NCBI RefSeq assembly: GCF_022429565.1
Contig: NZ_CP092487.1
Span: 3,242,001-3,306,000 of the forward strand
Origin: Lutibacter sp. A64
Lineage (GTDB): Bacteria > Bacteroidota > Bacteroidia > Flavobacteriales > Flavobacteriaceae
Reading direction: 5' to 3'
DNA length: 64,000 bases
The notes under the pieces were generated by a model. It made no database searches and was not told where the DNA came from. It saw only the letters and a list, made by a program, of their open reading frames with translations. The position numbers and the translations under genes are program-made. Of this stretch, positions 27,952-37,431 are shown in pieces. The number at the start of each line of letters is the position of its first letter. The stretch's first letter is position 1.

Positions 27952-29805
27952 ATGAAGAAACTATTATTATTTATCGCAATTTTTATTTTTTCTATAGAAG
28001 GAAAAGCTCAAGAAAGAGAGAGCACATTTATTCCTCAACCAGAATCTGTAGTATTTACTTCTGGAGGATTTAAATTAAATGAGGATACGCAGGTTTTTAT
28101 TCCTAAAAAATATAGTAAAGATTTAAAAGCTGTTATAGTTTCAGAAATAGTAAAAGATACTCAGTTAAACCTAACTGTAAATACAGGTCGTGTAAAAGTA
28201 AGTTCAAACTATATTGTTTTTCAAATAGTAAAAAATGCTTCCATAAAAGCAGAAGGTTATGTTTTAGAAATTACACCATCAAAAATTACAGTTAAAGCAA
28301 CTGATTATGCTGGTTTGTTTAATGGTTTTCAAACCTTAAGACAAGCAATTCCTGTGAGTTCAGATTTAGAAACTGCAATACCGAGTATGATTGTAGTTGA
28401 CAACCCAAGGTTTAATTGGAGAGGTGTTATGTTTGATGTGTCACGTCATTTTCAACCTAAAGCTTTTGTTTTAAAGCAAATAGATGTACTGTCTTCATAT
28501 AAAATAAATAAACTGCATTTACATTTAACAGATGATCAAGGTTGGAGGATTGAAATAAAAAAATACCCTAAACTTACAAAAATAGGCGCTTGGAGAGCCG
28601 ATAGAACAGGGATACCTTGGTGGAGTAGAGAAGCGGCAACAGCTAAAGAGCCTAAAACTGTTGGAGGTTTCTATACACAAGAAGATTTAAAAGAAATTAT
28701 AGCGTATGCTAAAATTAGAAATGTAGAAATTATACCAGAAATAGATGTTCCAGCGCATAGTAAAGCGCTTATAGCTGCATATCCACATTTATTTTGTTAT
28801 GATAATCCAACTGCAAATTTTGAAGTTGCTGTTGGAGGTAAAGCATCTGATAATGCATTGTGTGCAGGTAAAGAAACAACGTATAATTTTTTAGAAGATG
28901 TTATAAAAGAAGTGGCAGATTTATTTCCATCTAAATATTTACATATTGGTGGAGACGAATGTAATAAGAGTAATTGGAAAAAATGTCCGTATTGTCAAAA
29001 AGTGAAAGGAGAGCATCATTTAGCGGATGAAGAAGAGTTACAAAGTTATTTTATTCAAAGAATGCATAAAATTGTAACTGCCCAAAATAAAATAATGATT
29101 GGTTGGGACGAAGTTTTAAGTGGTAATGGAGTAAAAGGAGCAACAATTATGGCTTGGCGTAGAGGAAAGCATACTCCAGAATTACAAGCGCCAAGAGAAG
29201 GGTATCCAACAATTATGACTTCTTATTTACATTCTTATATTAGTCAAGTACAGGGGCCAATATTTATGGAGCCTGAGGGGCCAAATGTAGTGTTGCCTTT
29301 ATCTAAAGTTTATAATCATGAGCCTATTCCCAAAGAGCTAACAACTGAAGAAGCTTCAAGAGTTATGGGGAATGAAACTTGTTTATGGGGAGAGTTTACT
29401 CCTACAGAAGAACATTTTGAATATATGTTATATCCAAGAACATTGGCAAGTGCAGAAGTATCTTGGAGTGCGCCAAAAGTAAAAAGTTGGAAACGTTTTC
29501 AGAAAGCATTAGAAACTTCACATTTTAAAAGGTTAGAACGTAATAAAGTTAATGTGTCTAAAAGTATGTTTACGGTGTATCCTGCATTTGCAATAGACCA
29601 ATTGCATAATCAAGCAATAGTATATTTAGAAACAGAAACTGAAGGTTATTCTATTTATTATACAACTAATGGAGATGATCCAACAATAAATGCTACTAAA
29701 TACGAAGGTAATTTTAAAGTAAAACTAAAATCACTTTTAAAAGCAGGTTTGTTTAATAAAGAAGGACATTTATTAGGAGAAATAACTGAAATAAGATTAA
29801 AATAA
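27952..29805 (+). CDS. GH20 beta-N-acetylhexosaminidase, secreted
   Basis: Third GH20 protein of the window. A type I signal peptide ends GKAQ, so unlike the other three it is probably not lipid-anchored. After a GH20b-like N-domain the barrel shows HLTDDQGWR near 191 and the catalytic pair D335-E336 in HIGGDE. The C-terminus has a chitobiase-type domain (YYTTNGDDPTINATKYEG near 575) and no further module (617 residues). The insert PYCQKVKGEHH with paired Cys is also found in the GH20 at 38799 and partly in that at 3146. Its stop overlaps the next start in TAATG. Confidence 0.92.
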   Translation: MKKLLLFIAIFIFSIEGKAQERESTFIPQPESVVFTSGGFKLNEDTQVFIPKKYSKDLKAVIVSEIVKDTQLNLTVNTGRVKVSSNYIVFQIVKNASIKAEGYVLEITPSKITVKATDYAGLFNGFQTLRQAIPVSSDLETAIPSMIVVDNPRFNWRGVMFDVSRHFQPKAFVLKQIDVLSSYKINKLHLHLTDDQGWRIEIKKYPKLTKIGAWRADRTGIPWWSREAATAKEPKTVGGFYTQEDLKEIIAYAKIRNVEIIPEIDVPAHSKALIAAYPHLFCYDNPTANFEVAVGGKASDNALCAGKETTYNFLEDVIKEVADLFPSKYLHIGGDECNKSNWKKCPYCQKVKGEHHLADEEELQSYFIQRMHKIVTAQNKIMIGWDEVLSGNGVKGATIMAWRRGKHTPELQAPREGYPTIMTSYLHSYISQVQGPIFMEPEGPNVVLPLSKVYNHEPIPKELTTEEASRVMGNETCLWGEFTPTEEHFEYMLYPRTLASAEVSWSAPKVKSWKRFQKALETSHFKRLERNKVNVSKSMFTVYPAFAIDQLHNQAIVYLETETEGYSIYYTTNGDDPTINATKYEGNFKVKLKSLLKAGLFNKEGHLLGEITEIRLK

Positions 29806-31298
29806 TGATTATGAAAATTTCAAAGTTAATAGTTTTGTTAATGCTAGTTGTTAACTATGCATGGGCACAAGAAAAACCAAATATTGTATATATTATTTGC
29901 GATGATTTAGGTTATGGAGATGTGCAAGTTCTAAACCCTGAAAAAGGGAAAATTAAAACACCAAAAATAGATGCATTAGCTAAACAATCTATGATGTTTA
30001 CCGATGCGCATTCAGCAGCAGCTGTTTGTACACCTTCAAGATATTCAATTTTAACAGGGCGTTATTCTTGGCGTTCAAGGCTACAAAAAGGTGTATTAGG
30101 AACGGGTGATGAGTTAGAACCGTTAATTGCAGAAGATATAGTAACAGTTCCAAAAATGCTTAAAGAAGCAGGTTATAAAACTGCTGCTATTGGTAAATGG
30201 CACCTTGGATTTAAGTTTGTTGATGATGAAGGAAATCCAGTGAAGGTTTATGAAGGTAAAAAAGTAGTAGGTCCAGCAATTGGATCAACTGTGCCAAACG
30301 GACCAATTTCACGTGGTTTTGATTCTTATATAGGTTTTCATCACTCAAGAGTTATGCAAACAGTTATAAAAGACGATAAGGTTATTGATAAGATGCCTCC
30401 TATAAAAATGTTGCAATTTTTAAGTGATCAGGCTATAGAATATATTTCAAAAGAATCTAAAAATGAAACGCCGTTTTTTATGTATTTGGCATTAAATTCT
30501 CCTCACAGTCCAGTTGTGCCTTCAGAAGCTTGGCAGGGGAAAAGTGGTATGGGTGCTTATGCCGATTTTGTAATGGAAACTGATGATGTTGTAGGTCGTG
30601 TGTTAACAGCTCTTGAAGAAAATGGTATTGCAGATAATACGCTTGTTTTTTTTACAAGTGATAATGGATGTTCTGCTCCTGTAGCAAAAGCAGGTAAATT
30701 AGAAAAAGAATTTGGTCATTATCCGAGTGCTAATTTTAGAGGGTATAAATCTGATATATGGGAAGGAGGACATAGAATACCTTTTATAGTTAGATGGCCA
30801 GGGAAAATTGAAGCAAACTCTGTAAATGATAAATTAATTTGTCAAACCAATTTAATGGCAACTTGTGCCGAAATTGCAGGTTTAGATCTTGCAGAAAGTG
30901 CTGGGGTAGATTCTTACAGTATTCTACCAATGCTAAAAAATAAAAAGTCTAAAACAGACTATAATTTTGTTATACATCACTCTATAAATGGTAAATTTTC
31001 TATTAGAAATAAAAAATGGAAATTAGAGTTAACACCGGGTTCTGGAGGATGGACAGGACCTACAGATGTCAAAGCTATAAAAGAAAACTTGCCTAAAATA
31101 CAGTTGTACAATATGAAAAAAGATGAAGAAGAGACAACAAATGTATATGATAAGCATCCAAGAATTGTTAAAAAATTGACAGAAAAATTAAAACAGATTG
31201 TTGAAAATGGAAGAACAACATCTGGTAAGTTACAACAAAATGATGTTTTTGTAGATATTTATAAAACAATAGATTCTAAGAAAACAACAACACAATAA
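29805..31298 (+). CDS. S1-family sulfatase, arylsulfatase-like, secreted
   Basis: Predicted glycan sulfatase. The ATG at 29805 overlaps the GH20 stop codon (TAATG), and a second ATG at 29811 is possible. The signal peptide ends NYAWAQ. The metal-binding CDDLGYGD lies at 32-39, the maturation motif CTPSR begins at Cys75, and ILTGRYSWRS follows, a signature of the arylsulfatase A/GALNS-like S1 group. FFTSDNGCSAP lies near 283 and GHRIPFIVRWPG near 322. The 497 residues are typical. Its coupling to a GH20 suggests removal of sulfate from a hexosamine or the sugar next to it (inference). Confidence 0.9.
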   Translation: MIMKISKLIVLLMLVVNYAWAQEKPNIVYIICDDLGYGDVQVLNPEKGKIKTPKIDALAKQSMMFTDAHSAAAVCTPSRYSILTGRYSWRSRLQKGVLGTGDELEPLIAEDIVTVPKMLKEAGYKTAAIGKWHLGFKFVDDEGNPVKVYEGKKVVGPAIGSTVPNGPISRGFDSYIGFHHSRVMQTVIKDDKVIDKMPPIKMLQFLSDQAIEYISKESKNETPFFMYLALNSPHSPVVPSEAWQGKSGMGAYADFVMETDDVVGRVLTALEENGIADNTLVFFTSDNGCSAPVAKAGKLEKEFGHYPSANFRGYKSDIWEGGHRIPFIVRWPGKIEANSVNDKLICQTNLMATCAEIAGLDLAESAGVDSYSILPMLKNKKSKTDYNFVIHHSINGKFSIRNKKWKLELTPGSGGWTGPTDVKAIKENLPKIQLYNMKKDEEETTNVYDKHPRIVKKLTEKLKQIVENGRTTSGKLQQNDVFVDIYKTIDSKKTTTQ

Positions 31299-31320
31299 CA
31301 ATTAAACAACTACGGCAAAT

Positions 31321-33672
31321 ATGGAAATTGATAAAAGAAAAATAGTAGTTTATTGTAGTTTAATACTGGGTATGTTAGTTGTAGGTTCGTGTTCATCTAC
31401 AATAAATAACGAAGAGGTTGTACCAAATAAAAAGGAGTCTGTAGATTTTATAGATCCAATAATTGGGGCAATAACTTATGGGAAAAAATCTAAAGATGCT
31501 CACGGTTTTGGAAAAACATTTCCAGGGACTGCTACACCTTTTGGTTTGGTGCAATTAAGTCCTGATACGTTTACAGGAGGTGATAATGGTTCAGGATATT
31601 CTTATGAGCATCCTACATTAGAAGGTTTTAGCTTTACACATATGAGTGGTGTAGGTTGGTTTGGAGATTTAGGGAACTTTTTAGTTACACCAACAACGGG
31701 TAAGTTGCAGACTAATAGAGGGGTTCCAGACAATCCAGAAAGTGGATATCGTTCCCGTTTTACGCATGATTCAGAAATTACAAAAGCAGGATATTATGCC
31801 GTAACTTTAGATGATTATAAGGTGAAAGCAGAACTTACTTCAGCACCAAGGGCAGGAATAATTAAGTTTACCTATCCAGAGAATAATAGTTCTCGTATTC
31901 AAATAGATTTATCCCGTCGAGTAGGAGGTACTTCAACAGAACAGTATATAAAAGTTGTGAACGAAAATACCATTGAAGGTTGGATGAAATGTCCGCCTGA
32001 AGGTGGCGGTTGGGGAGCTGGAGATGGAAATGCCGATTATGTGGTGTATTTCTATTGTCAGTTTAGTAAACCTTTAAAAAATTATGGTATTTGGAGTGCC
32101 GATATTCCGGATGTTCCAAGAAAAATGCGTTTTATTAGAAAAGAGACTTATCAAGATGCCGTTAAAAATGCTCAAATTTTTGAAGGTAAAAATGAAATGC
32201 AAGGCAAACATTTAGGTTTTTATACCAATTTTGAAACAAAAGAAGGCGAAGAGGTTTTACTAAAAAGTGGTATTTCATTTGTTAGTATTGCGGGTGCTAA
32301 AGAAAATTTAGAACACGATATTAATCATTGGGATTTTAATAAAACAAAACAAGAAGCTCGTGATAGTTGGAGCAAAGCACTAGCAAACATTTCGGTTTCT
32401 GGAGCCACAGACAAAGAAAAAACAATTTTTTATACTGCTTTGTATCATACTATGATTGATCCTAGAACATTTTCTGATGTTAATGGAAATTATATTGGAG
32501 CAGATAAAAAAATACATAAAACACAAGATTTCACATATCGTACTATTTTTAGTGGTTGGGATGTTTTTAGATCACAGTTTCCACTACAAACCATTATCAA
32601 TCCTACATTGGTAAATGATGAGATTAATTCATTATTACAAATGGCAGAATTTAGTGGGAATGAGTATTTACCTCGTTGGGAAATGTTAAACTCTTATTCT
32701 GGTTGTATGTTAGGAAACCCTGCAGTATCAGTTATTGTTGATGCATATGAAAAAGGAATTAGAAATTACGATATAGAAAAAGCCTTTAAATATTCTAAAA
32801 ACACAGTAGATAATACAGGAAATGGAGCTTTAGGTTATTCAAATAACCATATATCTAAAACATTAGAATATGCTTATTCTGATTGGGCTTTGGCAACGTT
32901 TGCTAAGTCTTTAGGAAAAGAAACAATTGCAGCTGATTATTTTAAAAAGAGTAAAAATTATAAAAATATATGGAATAAAGAAGTTAATTGGTTTAGAGCC
33001 AAAGATAGTTCTGGAACTTGGTTAGATTGGAAAGGTAAAACAGTTCATGGGCAAGGTTGTATTGAAAGTAATCCATACCAACAAGGTTGGTTTGTTTCAC
33101 ATGACATTGAAGGTTTAAAGGAGTTAATGGGAGGCGAAGAAGCTTTTAAGAATGAATTGATTTCTTTCTTTGAAAACACACCAGAAGATTTTCTTTGGAA
33201 CAACTATTACAACCATCCTAACGAACCTGTACACCATGTGCCTTTTATGTTAAATGAAGCAGGTGTACCGCATTTAACTCAGAAAATAACTCGTAAAATA
33301 TGTAATAGTGCATATGGTACTGATGCTTATGGGTTATGTGGAAATGAAGATGTTGGGCAAATGTCTGCGTGGTATGTTCTGGCTTCAATAGGAATTCATC
33401 CAATAAATCCTGGAGATAATAAATATCAAATAACAAGTCCTGTTTTTAATGAAATTGAAATTAAGTTAGATGAAACGTATTACACTGGAAAAACATTTAA
33501 AATTATAGCCAATAATAATTCAGAAGAAAATATTTATATACAATCTATTAAATTAAATGATAAAACATTAGATCGGTATTGGATATCACATGAAGAAATT
33601 ACTAAAGGTGGAGTTTTAGAACTAGAAATGGGATTGGAACCAAGAATTAATAAAAGACTAAATCAAAAATAG
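31321..33672 (+). CDS. GH92 alpha-mannosidase lipoprotein
   Basis: Calcium-dependent inverting exo-alpha-mannosidase family, members of which trim alpha-1,2-, 1,3-, 1,4- or 1,6-mannose, often from N-glycans. The lipobox is VGSC (Cys24). PIIGAITYGK and HGFGKTFPGTATPFGLVQLSPDT (positions 60-82, here without the full run) form the conserved N-terminal entry. The C-terminal catalytic segment reads YGLCGNEDVGQMSAWYV, with Glu676-Asp677 where many GH92 enzymes have Asp-Asp. HHVPFMLNEAG lies near 640. At 783 residues it is full length. Mannose removal widens the possible substrate to a glycoprotein or a mannose-containing algal glycan. The next gene begins 5 bp after the stop. Confidence 0.9.
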   Translation: MEIDKRKIVVYCSLILGMLVVGSCSSTINNEEVVPNKKESVDFIDPIIGAITYGKKSKDAHGFGKTFPGTATPFGLVQLSPDTFTGGDNGSGYSYEHPTLEGFSFTHMSGVGWFGDLGNFLVTPTTGKLQTNRGVPDNPESGYRSRFTHDSEITKAGYYAVTLDDYKVKAELTSAPRAGIIKFTYPENNSSRIQIDLSRRVGGTSTEQYIKVVNENTIEGWMKCPPEGGGWGAGDGNADYVVYFYCQFSKPLKNYGIWSADIPDVPRKMRFIRKETYQDAVKNAQIFEGKNEMQGKHLGFYTNFETKEGEEVLLKSGISFVSIAGAKENLEHDINHWDFNKTKQEARDSWSKALANISVSGATDKEKTIFYTALYHTMIDPRTFSDVNGNYIGADKKIHKTQDFTYRTIFSGWDVFRSQFPLQTIINPTLVNDEINSLLQMAEFSGNEYLPRWEMLNSYSGCMLGNPAVSVIVDAYEKGIRNYDIEKAFKYSKNTVDNTGNGALGYSNNHISKTLEYAYSDWALATFAKSLGKETIAADYFKKSKNYKNIWNKEVNWFRAKDSSGTWLDWKGKTVHGQGCIESNPYQQGWFVSHDIEGLKELMGGEEAFKNELISFFENTPEDFLWNNYYNHPNEPVHHVPFMLNEAGVPHLTQKITRKICNSAYGTDAYGLCGNEDVGQMSAWYVLASIGIHPINPGDNKYQITSPVFNEIEIKLDETYYTGKTFKIIANNNSEENIYIQSIKLNDKTLDRYWISHEEITKGGVLELEMGLEPRINKRLNQK

Positions 33673-33677
33673 AGATT

Positions 33678-34979
33678 ATGAAAAAAATAGGACTAATATG
33701 TTTACTTAGCTTACTAATGTTTAGTGTAAACGCACAAAAGCAGTATGAATATTCAATGCCAGATTATACGCCAACGGAAGCTAATTTAGAGGCTCGTGCA
33801 GCATTTCAAGATATGAAGTTTGGTATGTTTGTTCACTGGGGAGTCTACAGTATTCTAGCAGATGGTGAATGGGTGATGTTAATAAAAAAAATTAAAGCAG
33901 ATAATTACGAGCGCTTGGCAGACTTTTTTAATCCTCAAGAATTTAATGCAGATGAATGGGTAAAGCTTGCAAAAGATGCAGGAATGAAATATATTACAAT
34001 AACTTCACGTCATCATGATAGTTTTAGTATGTTTGATACAGCTGCTAGTGATTTTAATATTGTTGATGCTACACCTTACGGAAAAGATCCTTTAAAAGAA
34101 TTAGCTGAAGCGTGTAAAAAAGAAGGTATTAAATTAAATTTTTATTATTCTTTACTCGATTGGAAACGGGATGATTATAAAAATGGTAAAAAAGGAGATA
34201 AAGAAGCCTGGAGAAACTATATAGATTTTATGAAATTACAGCTTACCGAGTTACTTACCAATTATGGTGAAATTGGATGTATCTGGTTTGATGGCCATTG
34301 GGATCAAAAAGAAGCAAACTGGCATTATGATGAAATTTATCCATTAATTCATAAATTAAGTCCAAGTACGTTAATTGCAAATAACCATCATATACAACCA
34401 ATTTTAGGAGAAGATATTCAAACTTTTGAGCGTGATTTACCAGGAGAAAATAAAGGTGGTTATAGTCACGGAGTAGAAGTAAGTCAATTACCTTTAGAAT
34501 CTTGCGCTACTATGGCAGGCAAATGGGGTTACAGTATTTATGATAAAAAGTTTAAGTCAACAAAACAATTAATTCACTTTTTGGTGAAAGCAGCTGGTAA
34601 AAACGGAAATTTATTATTGAATGTAGGACCTATGTCAAATGGAAAAATTCAACCAGAATTTGTAAATACTTTAGGTGAAATTGGAGATTGGACAAGTAAA
34701 TATGGTGAAAGTATTTATGGTACACGTGGAAATGTTGTTAGTTCTCAAGATTGGGGTACCATCACTAAAAAAGATAAAACGCTTTATGTTCATATTTTAG
34801 AAGCTCCAAAAGAACCTTATATTTTTATTACCGAATTTAATCAGAAAATTACTTCAGCAACATCATTCGATGGAAAAACTAAAATTAAATTTAAACAAAT
34901 GAAAGAAGGTACTTTTCTGTATGTAGATACAAAATCTATTAATAATATTGATGAAATTATAAAGCTTAAAATAAAATAG
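33678..34979 (+). CDS. GH29 alpha-L-fucosidase, secreted
   Basis: Third GH29 enzyme. The signal peptide ends FSVNAQ. MKFGMFVHWGVYSILADGEW near 46 opens the barrel, SRHHDSFSMFDTAASDFN follows near 110, and the predicted nucleophile is Asp205 in CIWFDGHWD. The segment FERDLPGEN with a later LPLESC near 270 is typical of the classical GH29 alpha-fucosidases and contains the likely acid/base region. A C-terminal beta-sandwich is present, giving 433 residues. It differs from both other GH29 proteins in length and loop motifs, so the three probably divide linkages between them. Confidence 0.92.
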   Translation: MKKIGLICLLSLLMFSVNAQKQYEYSMPDYTPTEANLEARAAFQDMKFGMFVHWGVYSILADGEWVMLIKKIKADNYERLADFFNPQEFNADEWVKLAKDAGMKYITITSRHHDSFSMFDTAASDFNIVDATPYGKDPLKELAEACKKEGIKLNFYYSLLDWKRDDYKNGKKGDKEAWRNYIDFMKLQLTELLTNYGEIGCIWFDGHWDQKEANWHYDEIYPLIHKLSPSTLIANNHHIQPILGEDIQTFERDLPGENKGGYSHGVEVSQLPLESCATMAGKWGYSIYDKKFKSTKQLIHFLVKAAGKNGNLLLNVGPMSNGKIQPEFVNTLGEIGDWTSKYGESIYGTRGNVVSSQDWGTITKKDKTLYVHILEAPKEPYIFITEFNQKITSATSFDGKTKIKFKQMKEGTFLYVDTKSINNIDEIIKLKIK

Positions 34980-34999
34980 AAAATTAAATAAGTTTCTTT

Positions 35000-35263
35000 A
35001 TGAGGTGTTGTTTTATCATATTATTTATTGTTTTATTTTCAATTAATAATGGGTTTTCTCAAGATACAATTCCTTTAACAAAAGATATAGTTGTTGTAGC
35101 TACAGGTGAAGGAATCCGTACTATTATTTATACAGATTCAACCTTTTATAAATTTATTCTAGAAGATAATTATTATTTAAAAGAACAGGATAATGTAGGT
35201 GTAAATAGAATAGACAATGTTGTAAAATGGAGATATTCAATTCTAAATAAGATAAAAAACTAA
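35000..35263 (+). CDS. Small secreted protein of unknown function, 87 residues
   Basis: I do not recognise this family. A signal peptide (CCFIILFIVLFSINNGFSQ) leaves a mature domain of about 66 residues rich in beta-branched and aromatic residues (IVVVATGEGIRTIIYTDSTF). It starts 20 bp after the GH29 stop and ends 8 bp before the next enzyme gene, on the same strand and with similar codon use, so it is very likely translated as part of the unit. It has no catalytic motif. It could be a periplasmic accessory or binding protein, but that is only a guess. Confidence 0.7.
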   Translation: MRCCFIILFIVLFSINNGFSQDTIPLTKDIVVVATGEGIRTIIYTDSTFYKFILEDNYYLKEQDNVGVNRIDNVVKWRYSILNKIKN

Positions 35264-35271
35264 TAATATTT

Positions 35272-37383
35272 ATGAAATTTATTTACTCTATACTTCTGTT
35301 TTTTATTTGCGGATTATCTTTAAAAGCGCAAATTAATATTTATGTTTCTCCTACAGGGAATAACACAAATAATGGAACTAAAGAACAGCCTCTAGCTAGT
35401 TTAATAGAGGCAAGAAACACCATTAGAAATTATAAAAGAACTTCACATAAAAATCAATCTTATACAGTTATTGTTGAAAATGGATATTATATAATGAAGG
35501 AACCTTTTGTATTAACTTCAGAAGATAGCGGTACACCTAAGAATCCAATTGTATATAAAGCAGCAAAAGCAGCCAAACCAGTTTTTAGTGGAGGAAAAGA
35601 ACTAAAGGGTTTTAAGGTAAATAAAAATGGTGTTTGGGAATTAAAAATTCCTGAATGTGTTTATTATAAATGGCAATTCGATCAATTATATGTTAATGGT
35701 AAAAGAGCAACTTTAGCTAGAACTCCAAATCAAGGTTTTTTAAAACTAGATAAAGTTGAACAAGATATTTGGAAATTAGGAAGCTCTCGAACACCAGAAA
35801 AGGCAGAGCAACAATTGTTTTTTGGGAAAGAAGCTTTAAAGCATCTAACAGGTATTCGAAAGGACGAAATAAACCAGGTAAGGTTTAAAGCATTTCATAA
35901 GTGGGATTATACATTACGTCATATCGATGCTATAAATATAGATAGTTTATCAATTATAACTTCAGGGGAAGGAATGAAGCCTTGGAATGAATTAAAAAAA
36001 GGAGGTAGAATTATTTTGGAAAATTATAAAGAAGCTTTAGATATAGCAGGTGAATGGTTTTTAAGTGAAAAAGGAGTTTTGTATTATATACCAAGACCTG
36101 GAGAAACACCTGAAAATTCAACTGTAATAGCTCCTGTTTTAGAGCAATTAGTAACGATAAAAGGAAATGCTTCTAAATATAATTATGTGGAAAATATTAG
36201 TTTTGAAGGTTTGAGTTTTGAGTATTGCCATTATAAAATACCAAAATCTGGATCTGAACCTAACCAAGCAGCTGCCTTATTAAATGCTGCAATTTATTTA
36301 GAAGGAGCAAAAAATATAACTTTTTCTGAGTGTGAAATTTCCAAAACTGGTCAACATGCCTTGTGGTTTGAAAAAGGTTGTAGTACTTCTCTTGTAGAGA
36401 ATACATACTTGCACAATCTTGGTGGTGGCGGAGTTTATTTAGGTGCTTCAAAAGCTTTAAAAGGTAGAGAACATACACGTCATATTCAGATCAATAATAA
36501 TATTATTCAATCTGGAGGTCAAGAATTTCCTGCAGCTGTAGGTGTTTGGGTTGGACATAGTTCTGATAATAAAATAACGCATAATGATATTGGAAACTTT
36601 TATTATACAGGTGTTTCTGTAGGCTGGGTTTGGGGATATAAGCCTAGTTTAGCTAAGAATAATATTATTGCTTATAATAAAATTCATCATATTGGATGGG
36701 ATTTATTAAGTGATATGGCAGGTGTTTATACTCTTGGATCTTCTGAAGGAACAGTGGTAAAAAATAATGTAATTCATCATATTCATGCCTATTCTTATGG
36801 AGGTTGGGGAATGTATGCAGATGAAGGTTCAACAGGAATTGTTTTTGAAAATAATTTAGTTTATAATACTAAAACGGGTGGTTTTCAACAAAATTACGGA
36901 AAAGAAAATATTGTGAAAAATAACATATTGGCATATGCAAAAAAATATCAATTACAATGTACTATTGCCGAGGCGCATAAATCGTTTACTTTTACAAATA
37001 ATATAGTATTGTTTAATAAAGGTATGGTGTTGAAAGGAGCTTGGAATCAGGTTATTGCAAATATTAATAATAATATTTATTGGAATTCAAAAGAAAATAA
37101 ATACAATTTTAATGAGCTTACTTTTAAGGATTGGCAAAACAAAGGTTTTGATAAACAGAGTTTTTTAATTGACCCAAATTTTAAAGATCCTATAAATGCA
37201 GATTTTAGATTTAAAGACAAAAAAAGTTATAAAAAAATAAATTTTATACCGTTTGATATTTTTAAACCTGGAGTATATGGCGATAAAGAATGGCTTGAAA
37301 AAGCTGAATTATCAGAATTTATTACAAAATCTTTTGATGAGATAGTACAGAGAAATTTAAAACTTAACCCTGAGAGAGGTTAA
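35272..37383 (+). CDS. Right-handed parallel beta-helix protein, GH141-like
   Basis: Large secreted beta-helix protein (signal ending LSLKAQ, 703 residues). The N-terminus IYVSPTGNNTNNGTKEQPLAS and the YVNGKRATLARTPN segment near 140 are typical of GH141/GH120-type beta-helix glycosidases. GH141 founders include an alpha-L-fucosidase of rhamnogalacturonan-II, which would fit this fucose-rich unit. Helix rungs rich in NN and NI pairs run from about 300 to 620 (NNNIIQSGG, KNNVIHHIH, FENNLVYNT). The protein could instead act on xylose or be a lyase-like helix; the fold is clear, the reaction is not. It lies between an 87-residue orphan and a sulfatase. Confidence 0.65.
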   Translation: MKFIYSILLFFICGLSLKAQINIYVSPTGNNTNNGTKEQPLASLIEARNTIRNYKRTSHKNQSYTVIVENGYYIMKEPFVLTSEDSGTPKNPIVYKAAKAAKPVFSGGKELKGFKVNKNGVWELKIPECVYYKWQFDQLYVNGKRATLARTPNQGFLKLDKVEQDIWKLGSSRTPEKAEQQLFFGKEALKHLTGIRKDEINQVRFKAFHKWDYTLRHIDAINIDSLSIITSGEGMKPWNELKKGGRIILENYKEALDIAGEWFLSEKGVLYYIPRPGETPENSTVIAPVLEQLVTIKGNASKYNYVENISFEGLSFEYCHYKIPKSGSEPNQAAALLNAAIYLEGAKNITFSECEISKTGQHALWFEKGCSTSLVENTYLHNLGGGGVYLGASKALKGREHTRHIQINNNIIQSGGQEFPAAVGVWVGHSSDNKITHNDIGNFYYTGVSVGWVWGYKPSLAKNNIIAYNKIHHIGWDLLSDMAGVYTLGSSEGTVVKNNVIHHIHAYSYGGWGMYADEGSTGIVFENNLVYNTKTGGFQQNYGKENIVKNNILAYAKKYQLQCTIAEAHKSFTFTNNIVLFNKGMVLKGAWNQVIANINNNIYWNSKENKYNFNELTFKDWQNKGFDKQSFLIDPNFKDPINADFRFKDKKSYKKINFIPFDIFKPGVYGDKEWLEKAELSEFITKSFDEIVQRNLKLNPERG

Positions 37384-37431
37384 CGTGATATTAAATTTAA
37401 AAAACAAATATTTAATAAGAAAAATAGGATT

